Notes: a model not told the origin generated them from the sequence alone. A DNA stretch of 64,000 nucleotides from Galdieria partita (GCA_025991245.1 BQMJ01000060.1:62001-126000); one strand, 5' to 3'; counted from the first letter of the stretch, positions 12,363 through 23,685 are shown. Numbers and translations are program-made.

Positions 12363-13118
12363 ATGGATGATTTCTTGTTCGTTTCATACGCGGTGATGGG
12401 TAGTCGTCGTAGAGTAGGTAGTGGGAATTGGGCGAAGCATTTGAGTGTACCTTTGCAAAGTCCTCTAACGAGGTGTCTACGATTGAAACAATACCATTTC
12501 ACAACTACATGCATGAATAGGAAGAGTTTTCGTTCCTGGCAAGATATTCCTCCGTTTCGAGATGCCCCTGAACAAATTCTCCAACGGTCGTTTGATACAT
12601 TTTTACAAGAGTTGGCTTCTATTCAACAGCCAACTCCTAAAAGTTTGGGAATTATAGGTACTAGGAATTGTTCACTCGGTCACCAACAGTTGATCGAGTT
12701 GATATCTTATGCTAGTGTGTTGGTTGGAAACCATTTGTATACTTCAGGAGGAGGAGGAACGAATGCTGCTGCCATTCGTGGAGCACTTAGAGCCGACAAA
12801 CCGGACCAGTTGACAGTTATTTTACCTCAAAGTCAAATGAAACAACCCGAAGAGATTCTAACGCTATTGAAAACTGTTCGAAATGTGCACGAAATGCCTC
12901 ACAATGATGATTTGCCGTTGGATGTCGCTTCTCGCCTATGCAATTCTGTGATTATTAGCAAGTGCCAACAGATCATCTCCTTTGCGTTTCATGACAGCCA
13001 TGTTGTGTAAGTATTTATATGTGAAGGTGATACAAGTTGAGCTTTCTTGTCTAGGCTGGAAGCTGTGAATGAAACCAAGGCATTGAAAAAATTGGTTACG
13101 TTGTTTTATTTAGATTAA
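12363..13118 (+). CDS. DprA-like Rossmann-fold protein of cyanobacterial type
   Basis: Exons 12363-13006 and 13055-13118 (48-nt intron). Residues about 85-240 match the cyanobacterial family annotated as DNA recombination-mediator protein A: LGIIGTRNCSLGHQQLIELISYA, YTSGGGGTNAAAIRGALRAD, LTVILPQS, SRLCNSVIISKCQQIISFAFHDS and the end KKLVTLFYLD. The fold resembles DprA/LOG nucleotide-binding proteins; its function is not known. The preceding residues are Ser/Arg rich and could be a plastid transit peptide. An in-frame ATG at 12396 (MGSRRRVGSG) is an alternative. The frame is open upstream to 12144 without an ATG, so an extra 5' exon is possible. Confidence 0.75.
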
Positions 13119-13166
13119 ACAACAAAAATGAATGACTGAGACAATAAATAAGCAAATAGACTGTTT

Positions 13167-16100
13167 TCAGTCTAGTTTCAATACAGCGCCATCATAAGTC
13201 TTGTGCATAACAGACTGAATCCATTCCTCTATTTCTGCAACCATACAAGATACCCAATTATCTTCGTATTCTATCGCAATGCTTCCAAGTAAACGCATAA
13301 AACCTGATTCCATATTCTTTAAAAAGGCAGTCAATTCACTGAATATCTTATATACCTTGGACTTGGTACAAGTGTCCTTTTTCTATTTCATGACGGATAG
13401 AAGCAAAAAGAGCCTCTTGATGTTGTCTTCGCAAGTCAGGTTGAAATGGCTCTATTTGCTTTATCCATGTTCGAACATATTTGGACAACTCTATAAAGGG
13501 ATCCTTCATTAAATTGTGTAGAGTTCGATACCATATTTCTTGTTCCTGACGAACAGAATTCATCATATTCGAATATTCACAAGGAATATCAATCTTTGGT
13601 TTCTTAGCATGTTCGACATCTTGTAAAATTTCCAAACATTCGCGAATGGATCGACTTTGAAATTCTTCTGCAACAACAAGCTGAGACAAGCCTTGATTCT
13701 TGGCTTGATAAATATCATCCAATTGTGTCAAGGTGGGTTGTAATAAAGTACGATTTTCTTTGTTACGTTTGCTTCGTGACCTTTTACAACAACGAAACGA
13801 AGAAGACAATGACGACGAATTTTCCCTAAAGGGTTTTTGATTAGATGATTGAATATCCTTTAGCAATTCCTGTTGAAGTTCATTCGGCAGTTGTACAAAG
13901 ACTTCAGGACTCCAGCCATTTTTGGTTATGAGTTCATCCAATGAATGACTGTATCCTTCGCTGTTCCGAGATACGGGTGCGTCCTTTACCCTTTCATGAT
14001 ACTTGTCTTTTCTCATATTGTCTTGTTTTGAAAATACTCGACCTATTCTTAAACAACTGTCTATACGCAACTGTTGTGGATTCTTGTCTATTTGAAAATA
14101 TTTTGATAATGTTATGTCATTATTGCGTTGCCTGTAATGACTACTAAACTCAAGTCCAAAACAATGAATACCAACTCCACGTAAATCATCCAAGGGAACA
14201 TTCAAAGACTCGTGCAACGTTAAGCAACGAGGACCGATTTCCATTACCGAGTCACTGCTAGGAAGTGAGGTCGACTTTGAGAATTCGTCTACTAAGCCAC
14301 AACCTAAATATTTCTTTGGGGGTGGAGCATCCTTTTGTTTTCTCAAAACCTTGACTCATTCCATAAAATGAAAGAAAAAAAATAGGAATCAATACCTTGT
14401 AACTCAATTTCGTAGCTTTGGCATCTGCAGCTTTCAATCTTTCACAGACAACCTCAACTAGAATGATATCCCATGAGAGTCAACTACGGAGAAACAAAAT
14501 ATTGTGACCAACCGATATCCATAATGAACTTTTTACATTTTTCAAGTCCTTGTAAATTATTCTCGAAACGAACTCCCCAGTTAACTTCTGCTCCAATGGA
14601 TTTGGGAGGACTACAAAAATGACACAAACATCAACACACCAGGACTTTTTCACACAAGAACAACAACAACATTACCGATAAAGATCTAGCGGCCTATTAT
14701 CCTTTCCTCGACATGTTTCAAAAAGTGATAGCGCAGTTTGCTTGCCAAACTCCTTTTCTAATGTTTCCAAAGAAAGCTCACGTAGTTGCTGACAAGTAAA
14801 TATATTCATCGAATTTAAGCGGCGACGGGTTATCCAGCCTACACCAGGAAGTTCTCCAACTGGTAACAAAGATAGTTTTTCTATTGCCTCATAGGACCAT
14901 ATTGTAAACTGTCCATTGGGTTTTGCCTTTTTGGTTGCTATTCTGGCCAATGTCTTGTTTGAACTAGTGCGCGAACATAGGAATAAATCCAATGACCTTC
15001 TTTTCTTTACTTACCCAATTCCTATAGAGGCAGTGCATCCTGAAACTGTTTCAATATCCACACGTAGTTCTTTTGCTAAATCCTCAATATCGCAGATTTC
15101 TTTATCTATCCATATTCAAATGCCAATCATGAGTATCGTCAAAAAAAATTGACAACAACTGGTAGTACCTCGTATCTTTAGCGGAAGTTGAATACCTGTC
15201 ATTTCCAAGTAAGCTTCATCTACAGAAACAGCTTCTACTCTTTCGGCATATTCTAAGAACTTTCTGTAAATGAGTTCAGATGTTTTCTCGTACGCTTCAA
15301 AATCATAAGGAACCTATTAAAAAGGCTTTATGAGAATCGCTCGAAAAAGCTTTCTCATACCGTGACAAGTGAAGGTGCCAGCTTTCGAGCTTCTCCAACA
15401 AACATGCCTGCGTGAATACCCTACATGCGAATATCAACCATTGCCTTGTTGAAATGCACCTTTTGCTTACAAATGCTCTTGCTTCGTAGTTCGCACTCGA
15501 TATTTCACATGACGAGTCCACAATTTCGGAATTTTGGCGAGCGTGACATACAGCGATGGGTTGATTCCTTAAACCAGGGGTCTTAGCAACTGAGACAGCA
15601 GCAAAGAAGCAATCCATATCCACATGAAAGACAATTCTTTCATGAGCTTTACATCTATCATACGGCAGTTTGCATAACGTGCCTTCTTCTGCAATCATTC
15701 TAGCTAATATCTTTTCATATCTGGCACGAAACGAGCCAATAAAATGAAGTCTCGACTGAGCAAAAAAGTCTCTTACAAAGTTGGGATTCTCACTGGTCGA
15801 GCGAGATGCAGTTCGTCTATGATATTCAGCTTTACCCGCGCTCGAGCCATATACCATGCCAGTTTCCATGGAACTACTTTTCAACTCCTTGTTTGCAAAT
15901 AAAAGCTGCTTTTGGTGGTCATCCAACATTCCTGGAATCAAATATCTAGCTACTGGTTGAATCTTTTTGTTGACAAAAGAATCGACGACCCATTGAGGTC
16001 TCACAACACAAATAGAGTGGAGGCGATATTTCTTCAACTCCTTTATTTTGGATGCGGATAAATTTTCAGCAACAATATGTGTTACGAGATGACGGGAAAA

Positions 16101-16334
16101 ATACGTTTCAAAGTTGCCACCTCCTAGACCTACAAGTTTTCTCAATTCTTCTCTACTAGGTGAAGTTTCACCATCAACCCATATGGTTACTCCAGCAAAA
16201 ACGCTCAACGTCTTTCTACTTTCAAATTCCTTACGAAATTGGACTCTTAACTTGTCTTCTTTGGCCTCCATGTACGCTCCAAAATCTCCATCCCAATCTT
16301 TTAAAGTTTTCGGAATATCGAGTTTTTCAGACAT
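13167..16334 (-). CDS. REV1: DNA repair protein REV1 (Y-family polymerase)
   Basis: Nine exons (16334-15471, 15420-15361, 15313-15196, 15105-15015, 14963-14676, 14610-14513, 14457-14396, 14349-13356, 13303-13167) give 903 aa with consistent phases. Order of domains: BRCT (residues about 40-125; FAGVTIWVDG, GGNFETYFSRHLVTHIVAENLS, WVVDSF), catalytic palm with FHVDMDCFFAAVSV and VEAVSVDEAYLEMT, TSSNKTLARIATKKAKPNGQF, the helix-hairpin GVGWITRRRL, little finger, and a C-terminal helical domain ending EEWIQSVMHKTYDGAVLKLD that aligns with the Pol-zeta and Pol-kappa binding domain of human REV1. It inserts dCMP opposite lesions in translesion synthesis. Confidence 0.93.
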
Positions 16335-16460
16335 ATTTACAAATGTACTTTTCACAAAACGCAACCAAGCCAAACAACTTGTGTTCCCAACACATTCGCC
16401 TCACAACCTTTTGGGCGCCATGAACGTGCCATTTTTCTTCCCACTTTTCAAAACATAATT

Positions 16461-17623
16461 TTATTCCAATTGTCCACTCAACGAGAGAACCGAAAAGATA
16501 AGAAACAGTATGCCTCCAATACAAGCAACTGTACGTTCCGATATTCTACTAGCAAGTAATCTACCCCCAAGTACAGCTAAACCAGTACACATAAAATGGC
16601 CAGCAATAGCACCGATACAAACACCATACATATCTTTCGAAGCAGACAATGCCACAGTTGCCACTTGAGAACGATCTCCCCATTCAGCTAAAAATGTTAA
16701 ACTAAATGAACGAACAAATACAGGCGAAAAAAATAGCAAAGCCACTTTGGAGACAAACGAATGAAATGTCGTTGAAGCTGCGGTATTATGATGAAGTTGA
16801 CCATTGGAAGCAGATGTGCTATTGCTTCTTGTGTATTTGTTACGTGAAGCAATGGAATCAGAACTGAGACTCATATGAAGCCGACTCTCGGTTGACTCAC
16901 TATGATAAGATCCTGTACTAATTTGTTCCTCCAATTCATTCAACTCTTCATCTACATTCTATACTCAAGATAAATAATGGAGAAAGTTTCAAGTCCAAAA
17001 CAACTTACCCAAGTACTATTTGAACGAGCTTGCCACCAATCTCTTAATAGTTGAATACCAAAGTAAGCAAATAAAACCCCCGCTGCTAAGCTCGTATATT
17101 TTTTACTAATTAACAAAGGGAAAGTTTTACCCAACGCTACAGATAAAAGGGTCATACATAAAAGAGCACATAGTGCTCCTTGAAATACCAAAATGCGTGA
17201 GTTTTTCATGGCCATAATTGCCGCAATAAAGAAAGTTTTGTCTCCCAGTTCCGTCACGAGGATCATGAAAAGTGATTGGATGAAAGAAGGAAGAAAGGCT
17301 CTTCTATCCATGCTTTCCAGAAACGGAAACAGCTTAGTAAGTCCTTTGGTTGTTTCTTCTGCCAAGTCAGTCGTAACAGAAGTTCTTGTAGGCGTGTTTG
17401 GAAACCAACTCGAATCGTCAGCAAAGTTGTCTATAACACTTTGCTTCTCTGATATAAGGTTGAATGGTTCTTGGATTTGCAAGCTGCCAACAAAGCTAAA
17501 CTTGTAACAAAACAAGTAAAGAAATACAACAAAATAACTCGAATGAAGAAAACATCCAAACAGTGTTCTCCGAGCCAAAGTCGTCATGAAAAGATTCTTT
17601 TTGGTCAAAAATAGATTCGCCAT
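16461..17623 (-). CDS. GDT1/TMEM165 family cation transporter (UPF0016)
   Basis: Exons 17623-17009 and 16958-16461 (50-nt intron), 370 aa. Two inverted repeats carry the family ExGD[KR][TS] motifs: TELGDKTFF at about residue 125 and AEWGDRSQV at about residue 275, each in a three-helix bundle. The linker is Ser/Asn/His rich. The N-terminal about 100 residues include a hydrophobic segment and could be a transit or signal peptide. Family members move Mn2+ or Ca2+ into Golgi or across the chloroplast envelope and thylakoid (PAM71); which membrane applies here cannot be read from sequence. Confidence 0.9.
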
Positions 17624-17814
17624 TCAATCAAACAGTCACTCAACAAACTTTTGAATAGAATATACTTTATACAGCTTAAAAAGCTCCATCATTATCAAAA
17701 GTATTCTTATCTTTACACATTGAAATTTCTTTACATGCCATGGATGACTTGAGGGTTCCATATCCTCTGTTCCAACACATAAGCATGTTTTGAATAGAAC
17801 CCAATCCAAAAACC

Positions 17815-18857
17815 TCAAATACTTGTTTCCAGTTGAACACGCAAACCATCATAAGCCATGTAAATATCAAACGACTCTTGATACTCCTGTCTTAACCTTT
17901 CTTCATCAACGTCATGAAACCATAAATGAGTAAAGTCTGTCAGGTACAAAAACTTGGGTTGGATTTGTTTCGCAAAGTCTAAAGCTTGACTTTCACAAAA
18001 ATGAGATATATGTTTGACTTCCTTTCCAGGAAAAAGTGAATCAATAATCAAATATTGTGATCCTTTCATCTTCTCCAAAGTACTATCCGGAATGGCACTA
18101 ACATCTGGAATATAAGAAACAGGACCAAAACGAAAGCCTAAAGCAGAATTTTGAGGACCGTGCCAAACTGGCAACGGAGTAAATCTGCACGGCATCTTAT
18201 AAAGTATTCACAAAACTCTATTCTACTTACGTGATTCCATGTATTTGAAACTCCTTATCAGGATCGATATGACAGAATACAAGTTTAGCAGTAACTCCAC
18301 TACCAGTTCCTTTAGAAGGATCTACCAAATAAGGAAAACTGGCTTTTACTCTACGAAAAGTTTGGTCATCACAATATACTGGAAGTGGGCAACAATTGTC
18401 TCTCATATGCAAAGTAAAGTCTCTCAAATCATCCAATCCATTCACGTGATCTGCATGCTATGAAAGCCAACTAAGAAGAAAGTATTCCCAAAGAGAGTCT
18501 TTATACGTACGTCATGTGTCAGCAACACTGCATCTATGTTGCGCAAATGATATTTAGGAAACCAAACAAGTGCACTTTCATAAAAAAATTTGCCTACATC
18601 AATAACTATATTATGAGTCTCACTTCCGGGTAATTGTCTATTAAAGGCGCGTAAGAGAAGACTGCAGTTTCTTCTTCTATTCTTTGAATCAGCCAATACT
18701 GCATCCTGACATGTCTTACAAGTAACAGGAGATTCTGTCAAACAACTTACTCTAGGAACACCTTCACTTGTTCCACTTCCCAAAAATATCTACTAGTCTT
18801 CATAAGTGCCCCTTTTTATAACCACTTACCACTTACCAATTCTTCTATTTGTGCCAT
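17815..18857 (-). CDS. Metallo-beta-lactamase fold hydrolase (PhnP-like)
   Basis: Four exons (18857-18837, 18789-18511, 18457-18231, 18184-17815) encode 298 aa. The splice between exons 2 and 3 creates LLTHDHADHVNGLDDL, the HxHxDH zinc-binding motif of the MBL fold; the start IFLGSGTSEGVPR and the internal FTPLPVWHG and YLTDFTH segments are those of the PhnP/cyclic phosphodiesterase-like branch. Exon 1 encodes only seven residues (MAQIEEL). The substrate is unknown. The 46-nt third intron uses a GTGCAG acceptor; a nearer AAG is out of frame. Confidence 0.85.
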
Positions 18858-18951
18858 CCACGATGACGATAAACAATGACCCAAGTAGAATGATCGGTTG
18901 ACTTTTTTTGGAAACGACAAGGAACGATACAAAAGTAACTAGATTGACAGT

Positions 18952-20958
18952 ATGAGTGTAACAGCACAAAAGTCTTCAAGTTTGTCTACCCAAGACGCGT
19001 TGGTACTTTGTACCATAGCTTTTATGGGTTATGTATGGAAAAAGTTGTGCGATATGGAAAGAGGCCACTTTAGTTCATTGGATTATAGAAAACTATTAAG
19101 GAAAAGGAGGAATCGAATGCCTCCATTATTGAACGTTGATATTTATTGTTGGAAAAAGTCAAGTTGGAGTATTTATAGGAAGAAAGAACCAACTCCTTTG
19201 GAAACGGCGAAATCATCGAGCAAAGATAAGAAAGAGTCGAAGAATAGACAAGTGAGGTTTTCTGAAGCGAATGAAGTTATGAACTTTGACGGAGAAAGGA
19301 GAGTAACGAAAAGAAAAGGTGAAATTATTCGTGGAATACTGAGAAATGTTGCCACCGATCGTGATGCAAAGGTAAAAGATAGCATAGTTTCACCTCTCTC
19401 AAGTCCCAAAGAGAGCGAATACGATTCTATGGAACGTTATGTAACTTTACTTGCAAAAAAGATTGACCGTAGTATTCGATTAGAAATGGATGCGATACGT
19501 ATTGAAATACAACAAATTCGAAAGTTGCTTAACAGTCACAGTGAAAAGGATTTGAATTGGAGAAATTCGGGAGAACCTTTGAAAAAGTGGAAGATATCAG
19601 ATTGGGAACGTTCGAACAACAATACGAGTCCATCTTTATCTTCAAAGAAGGATCTCTTTTTGCAGTCTCAACGTCCCGTTACTCGGATAGAGAAAAGTAA
19701 TCAGGCTTTTGAAAAGGAACAGGGACCTTCTATGAAGACTGTAACTTATCTTTCCAATCACTTGGGAGCTGTTCGCAAAGTTATTTTAGAGCCTAATGAG
19801 CTATCTTGGTCGAAAATGGAAAGAAGCAGTTTTCGTGTTATTACAGCATCGGAAGACTGTACTTTGAAACTTTGGAATTTGGAAGCGAACTATGCGACTC
19901 ATTCCACGAATCTTTTATCCTCTGCTGATTCTTATAACAATTCCTCTGATCACAAGACACTTAATACTCCATCCGTGGATCAGTCCTTCATGACTAGCCT
20001 AACTTGTGAAAGTATTCATACTTATCGCGGTCACTTGGCACCCATATTGAGTGCACAAATATTTCCAGATATGACATTGAATGGTACAAATGGATTACTT
20101 GTATCTGGAGATGCACAAGGCTCTCTTTTATTTTGGGATATTCCTAAAGCTGAAGAAGCAGCAGCATATATGAGTTATCATCAGTTATTTCCATTTCAAC
20201 GTTATATTGTTACAAATGTTCATGAAGGGGAATGTATTTGGGATATTTGTAAGCCTCTTAGAGATTCTCCTTTGATGGCAACGGCAGGTGCTGATGGTAC
20301 AGTCAAGTTGTGGGATTATTCTTCTTTTCGATGGGATGATGAAAGTCCTATTCATAGATATACACAAATGGAACCTTTAGGAATTATTCGGTTTTGTCAT
20401 GGAGATGTGAACTCTGAACGAAACCATCCAATTGTATTTGGAGTGGATACTTTGTCCTTTACTTGTGGAAACTTATTGGTTGGCTCAGAATTGGGCATAC
20501 TTTGTTGTATTGATTTGAAAGAAAGGTCGATAAGTAATCGATGGTATACCAATCAACTTGTTTATCCGAGTCAAGAGCGATTGGGAAGTATCTATGCAAT
20601 AGAGACTGTCAACTCTGTTCAAGTGTTATTGGGTGGAAGTGCAGGTAATATGATATTACAAGACCTTCGAATGGAGAAGCCAAGTCAGGAAATAGAAAGA
20701 GCTGCAGGTGCTTCTGCTATGATTACTTGTGTTTGTTCCATTGTAGATAATTATTGGTTTGCATGTGGTGGTAGTCAAAGTATGATTAGGTTTTGGGATA
20801 TTCGGAAGATGGATAATTGCCTACAAGACTTGAATATAAGAAAGTCCATTCATCCAGACAAATGTTGTATTTGGAGTTTGTTGAATATTCCCAATTGGAA
20901 TTGTTTATTGGCGGCAACTTCATTGGGTTATACTTTTATTTGTTCTAAAGATATTTAA
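18952..20958 (+). CDS. WD40-repeat protein, striatin-like
   Basis: A single-exon 668-aa protein. An N-terminal hydrophobic patch (ALVLCTIAFMGYVW), a very basic region and a predicted coiled coil (residues about 160-195) precede six to seven WD40 repeats from about residue 260. VITASEDCTLKLWNLEA, IHTYRGHLAPILSA, LVSGDAQGSLLFWDI and ATAGADGTVKLWDYSSF follow the spacing of the striatin beta-propeller, and the coiled-coil-plus-propeller order is that of striatins in STRIPAK phosphatase complexes. The resemblance is moderate; another WD40 scaffold remains possible. Confidence 0.6.
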   Translation: MSVTAQKSSSLSTQDALVLCTIAFMGYVWKKLCDMERGHFSSLDYRKLLRKRRNRMPPLLNVDIYCWKKSSWSIYRKKEPTPLETAKSSSKDKKESKNRQVRFSEANEVMNFDGERRVTKRKGEIIRGILRNVATDRDAKVKDSIVSPLSSPKESEYDSMERYVTLLAKKIDRSIRLEMDAIRIEIQQIRKLLNSHSEKDLNWRNSGEPLKKWKISDWERSNNNTSPSLSSKKDLFLQSQRPVTRIEKSNQAFEKEQGPSMKTVTYLSNHLGAVRKVILEPNELSWSKMERSSFRVITASEDCTLKLWNLEANYATHSTNLLSSADSYNNSSDHKTLNTPSVDQSFMTSLTCESIHTYRGHLAPILSAQIFPDMTLNGTNGLLVSGDAQGSLLFWDIPKAEEAAAYMSYHQLFPFQRYIVTNVHEGECIWDICKPLRDSPLMATAGADGTVKLWDYSSFRWDDESPIHRYTQMEPLGIIRFCHGDVNSERNHPIVFGVDTLSFTCGNLLVGSELGILCCIDLKERSISNRWYTNQLVYPSQERLGSIYAIETVNSVQVLLGGSAGNMILQDLRMEKPSQEIERAAGASAMITCVCSIVDNYWFACGGSQSMIRFWDIRKMDNCLQDLNIRKSIHPDKCCIWSLLNIPNWNCLLAATSLGYTFICSKDI

Positions 20959-21062
20959 TGCTTGTTATTGGAAAGTAGATTGGTTTGTGTTGATGATGAA
21001 TATTTTCGATATTGAATTTCGATAGATTCGTTTTGAATATTCTAAAACAACATAATGCATAT

Positions 21063-22223
21063 TCATTCCGATACAAGACTTCCTTGACAACTCGAACCAA
21101 AACCTGCAGTACATCCAAAACAATGTGAAGCAGTTTGTATATGATCGTTGCACAAAGAATCCAAATGCTCCACTTGCCATATATTTCGTTGATACTTTTC
21201 TATTGATACATAATATATATATATACATATGTGGACTAGTAAGTTTACAAGATACATACCTCTCAAACCTACAGCATAATGAAAATCACAATCATAGAGT
21301 GTTCCTTCATAACTTATATGAATTTGATCTAAACACATCACATGCTTTACATTTTCTGCTTGGAATGATTGTTCAAGTAAACTGCAATAACTATCCAATT
21401 GGCCTTGGCGTATCAAATCCTTACGATATCGCTGAATCGGCATATTGGTTAGACAATACAACTTGTCAAACTGAATATGAAACTTTTCTGCCAACTGCTT
21501 TTTATATTGTTGTTCCAACGTTGACTGCTTACCAGGCAATTGAGGTTCTACCGGGTTGTATACCAAATACAACTTTTTGTTGCCTTCTCCTTGTCCATAA
21601 CCCCAACGATTGAGTAATTGCAAAGCTAGAATACTTTTCTCAAAAGTACCCATTCCTCTTTGTTTTCGAACGTTTGATTCTTCATAACAAGGTAAAGAAG
21701 CTACAATATCTACTTGGTGAGTAGCAAGAAACTCTACCAAATCTTCTTGACCTGGTTCCAATAAAACTGTCAAGTTACAACGGTCCTGTATTTTCTTTCC
21801 CATGGCACTTAAAGCCAACACTAAAGGACGAAACATATGATGCAACTCTGGAGCTCCACCAGTAATATCAACCAACTTTACAGAAGGAGTACGAGAGATG
21901 AGTTGTATTATTCTCTCTGCCACTTGAGGAGACATAGTTTCCTTTCTAGAAGGAGATGACTCCACGTGACAGTGACTACAAGCCATATTACAATAAAGTC
22001 CGATGTTGATTTGAACAGTATTTATGGTTCTACGCCTCAAGGGTTGCAAGTCATATTCACGTAAAATTTGTTCAAAAGTGTTATTCTCAGTCTTCCAAGT
22101 TGGTTGAGAAGAACAACAAGAGTAAATACGTGAGTTGTTGTAACACAAGTTGCGCTGCTTTCTGCTTTGCCATATTGTTGGCCTTTTGATAGGATGCCAA
22201 CTCGTGGGATGAAAAGCCGCCAT
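21063..22223 (-). CDS. arsS: Radical SAM protein ArsS (arsenosugar biosynthesis)
   Basis: Exons 22223-21260 and 21199-21063 with a 60-nt intron, 366 aa. The radical SAM cluster motif is CNMACSHC (CX3CX2C), followed by VDITGGAPELHHMFRPLV, LLEPGQEDLVEFLA, ASLPCYEESNVRKQRG and YLVYNP, all characteristic of ArsS, which attaches a deoxyadenosyl moiety to dimethylarsenic. A Cys-rich end (CNDHIQTASHCFGCTAGFGSSCQG) can hold a second cluster. The first 40 residues are basic and hydroxylated, suggesting organelle import. The intron length is a multiple of three and carries no stop, so retention would only insert 20 hydrophobic residues. Confidence 0.9.
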   Translation of the reverse strand: MAAFHPTSWHPIKRPTIWQSRKQRNLCYNNSRIYSCCSSQPTWKTENNTFEQILREYDLQPLRRRTINTVQINIGLYCNMACSHCHVESSPSRKETMSPQVAERIIQLISRTPSVKLVDITGGAPELHHMFRPLVLALSAMGKKIQDRCNLTVLLEPGQEDLVEFLATHQVDIVASLPCYEESNVRKQRGMGTFEKSILALQLLNRWGYGQGEGNKKLYLVYNPVEPQLPGKQSTLEQQYKKQLAEKFHIQFDKLYCLTNMPIQRYRKDLIRQGQLDSYCSLLEQSFQAENVKHVMCLDQIHISYEGTLYDCDFHYAVGLRGMYLVNLLVHICIYIYYVSIEKYQRNIWQVEHLDSLCNDHIQTASHCFGCTAGFGSSCQGSLVSE

Positions 22224-22229
22224 TTCTAC

Positions 22230-23626
22230 TTAGGATGATTGGATTTGTATCCAACTAAGTCATTCTTATCAGCAAAATTCCTTTCGATATTCAAGTCTCG
22301 AATTACCGTTCTTGACATTGACGAGGACTGAAATGTTTCATTCTTCTAGAAATATAAACCCAATGCTCTCCATACAACTCAACCCATTCTTTCAGTTCTC
22401 GATCACGTTCTATTGTCCAAGTCAGTATGCTTTCCAATTCACCACGTTCCATACACTCAGACACTCTATTCCAACTTGAATAACAAAAAGGCTCTAAAAC
22501 GATATACTCACTGATACATGCATTGGCTCGCAGTTCGATTCCCCATTTCTTTTGCTATCTCTGTCCATTTTCTTCCATACTTTTCAAATAATGCCAACAA
22601 CTTCTCTTCTTCCTCTCTAGTCCATGGATTCTTATTTCTTTTGGCTTGTTCTTCCAATGTACAATATCTATGGATTCTGAGTTTTTTCAAAAGTGATTGG
22701 TGAAGAACAAACCTTTTCCTTATTTGAACAGAAGACCTCCAAGACATTTCCTTCTCTATTTTGGACCATTGAGGACCATACTTTTCAAAAAGTTTCATCA
22801 ACAAAATATCTTCTTCTTCTCGAAAAGCTCCTTTCTTTAGAAAAGGTCGTAATACCCTTTCATATCTACAATACTTGAGACCCAATTCTCTCATTTCTCT
22901 CGTTCTTACCTCAATAAACACTGATGAGCTGTTCGTGTACCCAACTCTTGAGCAACGAGGTTCCATTTGGCTCCATATTTCTGTACCAACTCTACAATCT
23001 TGGAATCTTCTTCCTTTGTGAATTCTCCTCTTCTGTTTTCATTCTTCAGTGTATCTTCGTATCTAAACAAAAAATATACACAAATACTTCAATTCTTATC
23101 CCATTTCTCTTTTCTCCACTATTACCTTCGTTTACACGCATGAGGAAACGGCTTATTCAGTTGTTTCGCAATTTCTACCCAAGACAGGCCTTGTGCTACT
23201 AGTTGCTTTAGTTTCAAGTCTTCTTCCCTAGTAAAATGTAGATTGGTTGGTTCCTCGCTTTTTAGTATTTGATATCTATCTCACAACCGAGATAAGTAAG
23301 AAAAAGAGTCTGAACATAGCTAGTCCATCATACCTAGAGAGACAACTACTGATACTTTTTCCCAACTCTGTAGATATCTCCAACCAAGTTTTTTGTTCTT
23401 TGTCTCTCAGTCTTAGTAGTTGTTCATCATCACTCTTATTAAACCGAGTATAACTCAAACATCGAGGAAAGAATGGTTTGGTTTCTTCATTCTTTGCAGC
23501 AGAGAAACAACAAATAGGTTTCCACTGAATAGATTGTCTAGTTACAAAGTGTGCAATGCGTGATAAAGCTATTCTTTGTGGAGCTAGAAGAAAACAGCGA
23601 CTATTCCATATATGAAAAGAACTCAT
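22230..23626 (-). CDS. Multi-Myb-repeat DNA-binding protein
   Basis: Seven exons (23626-23334, 23275-23126, 23062-22910, 22865-22713, 22667-22512, 22465-22307, 22254-22230) give 362 aa. At least five Myb/SANT units follow one another: WLEISTELGKSISSCLSRY, FTREEDLKLKQLVAQGLSWVEIAKQL, FTKEEDSKIVELVQKYGAKWNLVAQELGTRT, REEEDILLMKLFEKYGPQWSKIEKEM, WTREEEEKLLALFEKYGRKWTEIAKEMGNRT and a degenerate last unit ending RQCQERW. All introns are phase 2 and each internal exon is one repeat. Repeat number recalls SNAPC4/SNAP190, but orthology is not certain. The N-terminus (MSSFHIWNSRCFLLAPQRIALSRIAHF) looks like a mitochondrial presequence. An in-frame ATG at 23657 is an alternative start. Confidence 0.78.
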
Positions 23627-23685
23627 CCATCTTATCCAACCCACACACTGCTGGACCATTGGTTGCACCAAATGTATTCTTTATT

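Noticed and set aside
13304-13356. Apparent frameshift near the end of REV1, because the C-terminal domain continues in another frame that is open through this stretch
   Set aside because: A 52-nt intron with GTATAT donor and ATCAG acceptor joins the two parts in phase and gives a C-terminus of the same length as human REV1.
13941-14147. Plus-strand ORFs inside REV1, and similar antisense ORFs inside most genes
   Set aside because: They are shadows of well-supported minus-strand coding exons and show no family motifs.
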